Part shown: positions 1 through 4,919 of the stretch, in pieces | How positions within the stretch are numbered: position 1 is the stretch's first letter | Layout of the letters: each line of letters starts with the position of its first letter | Assembly: GCA_000715855.1 (NCBI GenBank) | Contig: KL571376.1 | Location: 10,622 to 16,232, forward strand | Length of the DNA: 5,611 nucleotides | From: Actinoplanes liguriensis | GTDB lineage: Bacteria > Actinomycetota > Actinomycetes > Mycobacteriales > Micromonosporaceae | Direction of reading: 5' to 3' | Notes under the pieces: model-generated | What the model was told of the DNA's origin: nothing | Database searches by the model: none | Seen by the model: the letters and a program-made list of their open reading frames with translations, nothing else | Program-made: the position numbers and the translations under genes

Positions 1-339
1 CAGGTCATGACCCGCGCGGCGTGGCGGGCCGGCCGCCGGTTGTGGCGCTTCGAGATCCCGGCGGCGGTGCTGCCCGACCGGCCCGCGGACGGTGACCTCT
101 CCGAGCGGCAGAGCACCGCCGACGTGGTGCTGACCGCACTGCGGGCGCTGCCGGGCGCACAGCGGGTGGTGCTGGTGCTGCGCTACTGGGCAGGGCTCTC
201 CGAGCAGGAGATCGCCACCCAGCTCGGCTGCTCGATCGGCACGGTGAAGAGCCGCGCCAGCCGGGCGATCGCGGCGCTGCGCCGGGCCGACGGGCCGCTC
301 GCCGACGCGTTCACGCTCACCGAGGACCGGCGCCGGTGA
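1..339 (+). CDS. SigE-family RNA polymerase sigma factor, C-terminal part (5' end outside the window)
   Basis: This is the tail of an ECF-type sigma factor of the SigE group common in actinomycetes. It would direct RNA polymerase to a specific promoter set. The frame is open from base 1 and ends at TGA 337-339, so about 112 residues are visible. Region 2 (core binding and -10 recognition) is missing to the left. The ATG at 7 is almost certainly internal, because the frame continues upstream of it and a region-4-only protein would not be a working sigma factor. Visible are a Trp/Arg-rich stretch typical of the family's linker, then region 4: 'LRALPGAQRVVLVLRYW' followed by the helix-turn-helix 'LSEQEIATQLGCSIGTVKSR', which binds the -35 element. 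The stop codon overlaps the GTG of the acyltransferase gene, so the two are likely co-translated. No anti-sigma factor is seen directly downstream. The family call is secure; the regulon is unknown. Confidence 0.9.
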   Translation, partial: QVMTRAAWRAGRRLWRFEIPAAVLPDRPADGDLSERQSTADVVLTALRALPGAQRVVLVLRYWAGLSEQEIATQLGCSIGTVKSRASRAIAALRRADGPLADAFTLTEDRRR

Positions 340-1382
340 CGCCTGGGCACCGGGTCGCCGGCCTCGACGGGCTGCGCGGCCTGCTGGCACTCTACGTCGT
401 CGTCCACCATTGCTGGCTGCTCCGGTTCCCCGGGTACCCGGCGAACACCGGCCCGGCGTGGGGCGGCTGGCTGATCCACGGGCGGCTCGCCGTGGTCGCG
501 TTCATCGTGCTCTCCGGCTTCTCGCTGGGGATCGCCCCGGCCCGCGACGGGTGGCGGCTCGGCGGCGTGCTCCGGTTCGCGCGGCGGCGGGCGCGGCGGA
601 TCCTGCCGGCGTACTGGGCGGCGCTGCTGGTCAGCCTCGTTGTCGCGGCCGTCGCGGGTCCGTTGCCGATGTCGCACGTGCCGACCTGGCGGACCGTGGT
701 GGTCTACGGGCTGATGCTGCAGGACTTCGTGGCCGCGCCCGCGCCGAACGGGGCGTTCTGGTCGATCGCGGTCGAGGCCGCCCTGTACCTCGCGTTCCCG
801 CTGTTGCTGCTGGTCCGGGCCCGCGCGGGAGCGGTCGTCACACTGGCCGTGTCCTGCCTGCCGATGATCGTCGCCGGGCCGGGCGGGGCGATCGGCTACA
901 CGTGGGAGATGGCCCCGCTGTTCACGCTGGGGATGATCGCCGCCGGGGTCGCCGCCGGCCCCCGCCGGCTGCCCTGGTGGTGGCTGACCGCGCTGGCCGC
1001 CGCCCCGGTGCTCGCGGTGATCGCGGCGACCGGGCCGGTGTGGACGGCACGGCACTACTTCGGGATCGACCTGGCGATCGGGCCGGCGGTCGCGCTGCTG
1101 CTGATCGCGGTGGCGAGGAGACCGCCGGGCCGGCTGCTCACCGCGCGTCCGATGACGGTGCTGGGCGCCTGCTCGTACAGCCTCTATCTGATGCACGTGC
1201 CGGTGGTCGCGCTGACCGCCCTGGCCCTCGGCCCCGCGTCGGTCCCGCTCACGGTGGCGGTCGCGGTCCCGGCGGCGGTGCTGACCGCGATGCTTTTCGC
1301 CGCGCTCTTCGAGCGTCCGTTCCTGCCGGGCAGAATGCCCTCGTGCGAGAGAAACCTGCCGATCTTGACGAGCGCGACCTGA
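336..1382 (+). CDS. Acyltransferase-3 family integral membrane O-acyltransferase
   Basis: This is a 348-residue polytopic membrane protein of the acyltransferase-3 family (OafA/NodX-like). The family transfers acyl groups, often acetyl, to sugars or other hydroxyl acceptors at the membrane. Near the N-terminus is 'GLDGLRGLLALYVVVHH', in which R14 and H25 form the R-X10-H motif that is characteristic and essential in this family. Next come a basic 'RRRARRILPAYW' loop near residue 85, 'FWSIAVEAALYL' around 141-152 with E147 conserved, and 'SYSLYLMHVPV' at 280-290. About ten hydrophobic helices fit the usual topology, and no SGNH extension is present. The GTG start at 336 overlaps the sigma factor stop (GTGA) and has a GAGGA ribosome-binding sequence at 322-326. 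The 3' end overlaps the next gene by 40 nt. The acceptor is unknown: cell-wall sugar, lipid or exopolysaccharide are all possible. Coupling to a sigma factor suggests an envelope-modifying role, which is inference. Confidence 0.9.
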   Translation: MTPGHRVAGLDGLRGLLALYVVVHHCWLLRFPGYPANTGPAWGGWLIHGRLAVVAFIVLSGFSLGIAPARDGWRLGGVLRFARRRARRILPAYWAALLVSLVVAAVAGPLPMSHVPTWRTVVVYGLMLQDFVAAPAPNGAFWSIAVEAALYLAFPLLLLVRARAGAVVTLAVSCLPMIVAGPGGAIGYTWEMAPLFTLGMIAAGVAAGPRRLPWWWLTALAAAPVLAVIAATGPVWTARHYFGIDLAIGPAVALLLIAVARRPPGRLLTARPMTVLGACSYSLYLMHVPVVALTALALGPASVPLTVAVAVPAAVLTAMLFAALFERPFLPGRMPSCERNLPILTSAT

Positions 1383-2251
1383 TCGCGGCGTTGCGCACGG
1401 GGTGGGGCATCGACGTCGCCTCGGTCGGCTATCTGCCGGTCGGGGCGGGCAGCCACCACTGGGCCGCCGGTCCCGGCTGGTTCGTCAAGGTCGACACGGA
1501 CGACGCGGGTCTGCGCCGGTCGTTCGCCGTCGCGAGCGCGCTGGACCTCGATTTCGTCGTCGCCCCCGTCCCGACGGCCGACGGGGGTCTTTTCACCAGA
1601 TTGACTCCGCGGTACGTCGTGACGGTCTTCCCCATGATCGACGGCGAGCCCGGCGAGTTCGGCCCGCATCGGCCGTCCGACCTGCCGGAGATGTCCCGCA
1701 TACTGACCGCCCTGCACGGGGCCACCCCGGCGGTCGCCGATCTCGCGCCCCGCGCCGGCCTCGGCCTGCCCGGGCGGTCCGATCTGCTGGCGGCGTTGCG
1801 GGACGCCGGCCGCCCGTGGACCGCCGGCCCGTACTCCGAGCCCGCGCGTCGCGTCCTGGCCCGGCACACCGATCGGATCGCCGCGTGGCTGGCCGAATTC
1901 GATCAGCTTGCTGACGCCGTACGGGAAAAGGATCTTGAATGGGTCGTGACGCACGGTGAGCCGCATCCGGGCAACGTCCTCCGGACCGCGGCCGGCCTCC
2001 GCCTGATCGACTGGACCACGGTGCGGATCGCGCCGCGGGAACGCGACCTCTGGATGCTCGCCCACATGCTCGGCGCCGAGCCGGTCGACCTGGGAATTCC
2101 GGTCGACGCGGCGGCGATCGCGTTCTACCGCAGGGGGTGGGTGCTCGCCGACCTCGCCGCGTTTCTGGCCGAGCTGCGCGCGCCGCACACCGAAAACGCG
2201 GACGTCTCGGCAGCTCTTCGGTACTTGACCGGGTACCTCGAAGCAACCTGA
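1343..2251 (+). CDS. Aminoglycoside-phosphotransferase-fold small-molecule kinase (HGE variant)
   Basis: This is a 302-residue APH/choline-kinase-fold protein, a family that transfers phosphate from ATP to hydroxyls of small molecules. A Gly-rich loop 'GAGSHHW' (34-40) is followed by K49 in 'WFVKVD', the likely ATP-contacting lysine. The catalytic loop reads 'THGEPHPGN' with H204, E206 and N211, so Glu stands where the classical H-x-D-x4-N motif has the Asp base. The metal-binding Asp is D223 in 'LRLIDW', followed by 'RERDLW' (232-237). I chose GTG 1343, inside the end of the acyltransferase gene, because it gives 'MREKPADLDERDLIAAL', a natural N-terminus for this family. The next in-frame options (TTG 1391) would cut into the first helix. 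The same frame is open far upstream (from about 410), but that part is an out-of-frame reading of the acyltransferase. The substrate is unknown, and a resistance role should not be assumed from the family name. No terminator is evident after the stop. Confidence 0.87.
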   Translation: MREKPADLDERDLIAALRTGWGIDVASVGYLPVGAGSHHWAAGPGWFVKVDTDDAGLRRSFAVASALDLDFVVAPVPTADGGLFTRLTPRYVVTVFPMIDGEPGEFGPHRPSDLPEMSRILTALHGATPAVADLAPRAGLGLPGRSDLLAALRDAGRPWTAGPYSEPARRVLARHTDRIAAWLAEFDQLADAVREKDLEWVVTHGEPHPGNVLRTAAGLRLIDWTTVRIAPRERDLWMLAHMLGAEPVDLGIPVDAAAIAFYRRGWVLADLAAFLAELRAPHTENADVSAALRYLTGYLEAT

Positions 2252-2278
2252 GCGGCCTCAGCAGGCGGTGGATGCGAC

Positions 2279-2293
2279 CGATCGGAGAGATCG
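2279..2293. repeat. Small inverted repeat in the intergenic gap
   Basis: In the 71-nt gap between the kinase and the secreted-protein gene, CGATC and GATCG form perfect 5-bp arms around GGAGA. The site lies 30-44 nt before the ATG at 2323. It could be an operator half-site pair or part of the 5' leader. It is too short to be a convincing terminator, there is no T-run after it, and chance occurrence in such GC-rich sequence is quite possible. No clear -35/-10 promoter pair can be read in the gap. Confidence 0.25.
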
Positions 2294-2310
2294 CGACCAT
2301 CACCGACCGC

Positions 2311-2316
2311 GGAGGT
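2311..2316 (+). promoter_or_regulatory. Strong Shine-Dalgarno sequence that fixes the start of the secreted-protein gene
   Basis: GGAGGT lies 6 nt before ATG 2323 and is complementary to the 16S rRNA 3' end. It is the best ribosome-binding site in the window; other genes have weak or overlapping starts. It rules out the in-frame upstream starts reaching back to 2137 within the kinase gene, and it fits a well-translated first gene of a new transcription unit. Confidence 0.85.
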
Positions 2317-2322
2317 AAACCC

Positions 2323-2865
2323 ATGCGTTCCGTACGATCTTCGCTTCGCCGCCGCGGAGCCCTGATCGCCACCGGCGCCGCCGCCCTGGTGATCGCGATC
2401 GCTGCCGCCCTGATGCTGAACACCGGCGCGGCCGCCGCGACCTGGAAGACCCTCGCCGGGTCCCCGACCTGCGACTGCGTGCTCCAGAACAGCCAGAACA
2501 ACACGTACCGGGCGGTCTTCGGCTACGTCAGCACCGCGAACTCGGCCGGCACCATCGCGGCCGGCGACAACAACAAGGTCGTGCTCGGCAGCGGCACCAC
2601 CAGGAGCACCGCCGCCGAGGTGACCACGCGCTTCGAGCCGGGCACGCACAAGGCCACGTTCGCGACCGGCTGGCTGGCCAAGGACACGTCCGCGACCTGG
2701 ACCGTCGGCGGCAAGACCGTGACCGCGAGCTGGAACAAGCCGACCTGCGGCAGCGACGTCAGCCTGCCGGCCGGCGGCAACGGCACCGGCCCGCTGATCG
2801 CGCTGATCATGGCCGGGCTGATCGCCTCGTTCGTCGTCTGGCGCAAGCGCCGCAAGGCGGCCTGA
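2323..2865 (+). CDS. Small secreted protein with a C-terminal membrane-anchor / sorting-type tail; candidate exosortase substrate
   Basis: This is a 180-residue protein of no function I can name. A basic N-terminus (residues 1-11, five Arg) precedes a hydrophobic stretch (about 13-33) and an Ala-rich site, so signal peptidase cleavage near A39/T40 is likely. The mature part (40-147) is rich in Thr, Ser, Gly and Asn, with 'TCDC' (C50, C52) and a third Cys at 142. Around residues 80-135, 'GDNNKVVLG', 'RFEPGTH' and 'WTVGGKTVTAS' look like a small beta-sandwich domain often seen in exported actinobacterial proteins; this is from memory. The end is tripartite: 'SLPAGGNGTGP' (147-157), one hydrophobic helix (158-173) and the basic tail 'RKRRKAA'. 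This is the architecture of sortase or exosortase substrates, but LPAGG lacks the Thr of LPXTG. The start is fixed by GGAGGT. The deacetylase gene begins 6 nt after the stop and an exosortase-type gene lies three genes downstream, which suggests processing by it. A plain single-pass membrane protein remains possible. Confidence 0.82.
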   Translation: MRSVRSSLRRRGALIATGAAALVIAIAAALMLNTGAAAATWKTLAGSPTCDCVLQNSQNNTYRAVFGYVSTANSAGTIAAGDNNKVVLGSGTTRSTAAEVTTRFEPGTHKATFATGWLAKDTSATWTVGGKTVTASWNKPTCGSDVSLPAGGNGTGPLIALIMAGLIASFVVWRKRRKAA

Positions 2866-2871
2866 CCGGCC

Positions 2872-3594
2872 ATGATGCGTAACGTTCTCGCGATCGGGGC
2901 GCACCCCGACGACATCGAGCTCGGCTGCGGCGGCACTCTCGCCGCGCACCGGGCCGCCGGCGACGCGGTGACCATGCTGGTGGTCACCGGCGGTCAGAAC
3001 GGTCCCGGCCAGGTCGGGCAGCGGCGCACCGAGGCCGAGGCGGCCGCCCGGCGACTCGACTGCCTGCTGCTCTGGGGCCGGTTGCAGGACTGCGCGGTCA
3101 CCGCGGACGCGACCACCATCGCGCTGATCGAGAACGCGATCCGGGAGACCGAGGCCGACGTCGTCTACGTCCACGCGCCGGACGACTCGCACCAGGATCA
3201 TCGCGCGGTGGCCGCCGCGACGCTGTCCGCGGCCCGCCACAGCCGCCGGGTGCTGCACTATCGCAGCCCGTCGACGATCAGGTTCGAGCCTTCCCTGTAC
3301 GTCGACATCTCCGCCCACCTGGACCGGAAACTCGCCGCCCTGGCCTGTCACCGCAGCCAGGTGGAGAGTTCCGCGATGGTCGACCCCGAGGTGGTGGCGG
3401 CGTCCGCCCGGCATTTCGGGGCGCAGGCGCGGGTGCGGTTCGCCGAGGCGTTCGTGCCGTCCCGGTTCGTCTGGGATCTGGCGCCGCCGCCGCAGTTGAC
3501 GCTGGCGATGCCGGACATGCCGGCGTTCGAGCAGCGCTCCGGCGACGGGCTCCCGTTCGGTGATCATCCGTTCGAAGGGCAGAGGGTCGCATGA
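2872..3594 (+). CDS. PIG-L family zinc-dependent N-acetyl-sugar deacetylase
   Basis: This 240-residue cytosolic protein belongs to the PIG-L/LmbE family, which removes acetyl groups from GlcNAc-containing small molecules or lipids; MshB and BshB (thiol cofactors) and eukaryotic PIG-L (GlcNAc-phosphatidylinositol) are members. It opens with 'VLAIGAHPDDIELGCGGTL'. By analogy with MshB, H11 and D14 bind zinc and D13 is the general base. The second motif 'DDSHQDHRAV' supplies H107 (the catalytic His) and H110 (the third zinc ligand), so the active site is complete. Length is close to BshB and shorter than MshB. There is no signal peptide, so it acts inside the cell. The start is ATG 2872 or the adjacent ATG 2875; the first is listed. 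It sits 6 nt after the secreted-protein gene without a strong ribosome-binding site of its own, and it overlaps the GT2 gene by ATGA, so all three are likely co-translated. The context favours an amino-sugar in a glycan or glycolipid rather than mycothiol synthesis. Confidence 0.93.
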   Translation: MMRNVLAIGAHPDDIELGCGGTLAAHRAAGDAVTMLVVTGGQNGPGQVGQRRTEAEAAARRLDCLLLWGRLQDCAVTADATTIALIENAIRETEADVVYVHAPDDSHQDHRAVAAATLSAARHSRRVLHYRSPSTIRFEPSLYVDISAHLDRKLAALACHRSQVESSAMVDPEVVAASARHFGAQARVRFAEAFVPSRFVWDLAPPPQLTLAMPDMPAFEQRSGDGLPFGDHPFEGQRVA

Positions 3595-4919
3595 CCACCG
3601 GCGGACGCCACCGGCCTCCGCGGACACACTTCCGGGTCGCGCTGGCGGCACACCTCGTCGTGTTCGCGGGAGCGCTGACCCTGTTCGGCGTCGACCGCAC
3701 GCTCGGCTGGGTCGCCACCGTGCTCAACGTCGTCTTCCTGGTCTTCTTCTTCCGTCATCTCGGCTTCGCCGTCTCGGCCGCCCGCTGGGCCGAGCGGGAC
3801 CTGAACGCGCCCCTGGTCGGCGTGGAGTCGTTCACGCCGACCGTGGCCGTGCTGGTCGCCTGCAAGGACGAGGAGCTCGTGGTCGAGGGCATGATGTCGG
3901 CGCTGCTCTCGCTGGACTACCCGGCCGACCGGCTGACCGTCGTGGTCGTCGACGACGCCTCGACCGACGGCACCGGCGCGAAGCTGGACGCCCGGGCGGC
4001 CGCCGACCCGCGGCTGCGCGTGCTGCACCGGCGGGCTGGCGCCGGCGGCGGCAAGTCCGGGGCGCTCAACGACGCGCTCGCGCTGACCGACTCGGAGATC
4101 GCGGTGATCTTCGACGCCGACCACCAGCCCGAGCCGGACGTGCTGCGCCGCCTGGTGCGCCACTTCCGGGACGCCAAGGTGGGCGCGGTCATGGGCCGCT
4201 GCGTGGTGCGCAACGGCGTGGAGTCGTCGCTCGCCTCCACGATCTTCATCGACTACCTCTCCGGTTACCTGGTCAACGAGTACGGCCGCCAAGCACTCTT
4301 CGAGCTTCCCGCGTACGGCGGAGCCAACTGCGCCGTGCGTACCTCGCTGATCCGGGCACTGGGTGGGTGGAACCCGGACACCGTCACCGAGGACACCGAC
4401 CTGACGCTGCGGCTGCTGCTCGACGGCTACCGCGTGCGATACGACCCGTCGGCCGTGGACTTCGAGGAGGCCGTCCTCTCGTCGCAGCGGTTCTGGAAGC
4501 AGCGCTACCGGTGGGCGCGCGGACATCAGAAGTGCCTTCGTGACTACTGGCGGCCCATCCTGCGTACGCCGCATCTGTCGCCCATGGAGAAGCTGGAGAC
4601 CATCCTGTTCCTCTGGGTCTACCACGTCCCGGTGCTGTGCGGGCTGGGGCTGGTGCTGATCGCGCTGCACGCGTTCGGCATCGGTGACTCGTCGGCGATC
4701 CAGATGGTGTCGCTGTCGGCGTTGCTCTTCGCCGGGCCGTTCTGCGAGCTGGCGGTGGGTCTGGTCCTCGGGCGGGTGGAGCGGCGGGCGGTGTGGACGC
4801 TGGTCGGTTTCATCCCGGCGTTCGGCATGTCGATCCTGACCGCGACGAAGGCGTACTTCGAGGGCATGTGGGGCACCACCTACGCCTGGGTGAAGACGGC
4901 CCGGTCGGGGGCGACGTGA
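3591..4919 (+). CDS. Membrane GT2 glycosyltransferase, processive type (cellulose/hyaluronan synthase-like)
   Basis: This is a 442-residue membrane glycosyltransferase that uses a nucleotide-sugar and either builds a beta-linked polysaccharide or glycosylates a lipid carrier. Two hydrophobic helices (about 16-34 and 38-56) precede the cytosolic GT-A domain, beginning at 'TVAVLVACKDEE' (84-95). All key motifs are present: DD at 121-122 (UDP binding), 'DAD' at 175-177 (metal binding), 'TED' at 266-268 (catalytic base) and 'QRYRW' at 304-308 (the QxxRW acceptor motif of processive enzymes). Three or so further helices follow (about 337-361, 371-395, 400-416). There is no PilZ domain, so no sign of cyclic-di-GMP control in this chain. 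ATG 3591 overlaps the deacetylase stop (ATGA) and is preceded by AGAGGG at 3581-3586. The gene ends in a GTGA overlap with the exosortase-like gene. Pairing with a deacetylase recalls poly-GlcNAc synthesis, but here the deacetylase is cytosolic, so the product is not settled. Confidence 0.92.
   Translation: MTTGGRHRPPRTHFRVALAAHLVVFAGALTLFGVDRTLGWVATVLNVVFLVFFFRHLGFAVSAARWAERDLNAPLVGVESFTPTVAVLVACKDEELVVEGMMSALLSLDYPADRLTVVVVDDASTDGTGAKLDARAAADPRLRVLHRRAGAGGGKSGALNDALALTDSEIAVIFDADHQPEPDVLRRLVRHFRDAKVGAVMGRCVVRNGVESSLASTIFIDYLSGYLVNEYGRQALFELPAYGGANCAVRTSLIRALGGWNPDTVTEDTDLTLRLLLDGYRVRYDPSAVDFEEAVLSSQRFWKQRYRWARGHQKCLRDYWRPILRTPHLSPMEKLETILFLWVYHVPVLCGLGLVLIALHAFGIGDSSAIQMVSLSALLFAGPFCELAVGLVLGRVERRAVWTLVGFIPAFGMSILTATKAYFEGMWGTTYAWVKTARSGAT

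Noticed and set aside
183..1196. Long minus-strand open frame opposite the sigma factor and acyltransferase genes
   Set aside because: The translation is low-complexity Arg/Gly/Pro/Gln/His-rich, with no domain. It is antisense to two genes with clear family motifs, the usual artefact of GC-rich DNA. The same holds for the minus-strand frames at 1184-2188, 1593-2504, 2125-3651, 3564-4670 and 4880-5602.
410..1342. Upstream extension of the kinase frame back to 410
   Set aside because: This stretch is an out-of-frame reading of the acyltransferase gene (Arg/Gly/Ala-rich, no motifs). The recognisable kinase sequence begins at GTG 1343.
2225..2230. TTGACC as a -35 box for the second unit
   Set aside because: It lies within the kinase coding sequence and no acceptable -10 element is seen 16-19 nt downstream.
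2137..2322. In-frame upstream starts for the secreted protein
   Set aside because: They would add Arg-rich residues read out of frame from the kinase gene and bury the signal peptide; GGAGGT just before ATG 2323 gives a clear start.
2323..2440. Tat-type signal peptide suggested by 'RRRGAL'
   Set aside because: The consensus S-R-R-x-F-L-K is not met and no cofactor-binding domain follows; an ordinary Sec signal explains the sequence.
2764..2781. Classical LPXTG sortase signal
   Set aside because: LPAGG lacks the Thr at position four and no sortase gene is visible; only the general tripartite layout is retained as a finding.
2872..3594. Assignment of the deacetylase as MshB of mycothiol synthesis
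   Set aside because: The catalytic residues match, but the protein is shorter than MshB and lies in a glycosyltransferase/exosortase operon, so only the wider family is claimed.
3560..4543. Plus-strand frame overlapping the GT2 gene
   Set aside because: The Arg/Gly/Pro-rich translation is an out-of-frame shadow of the GT2, which has every family motif in its own frame.
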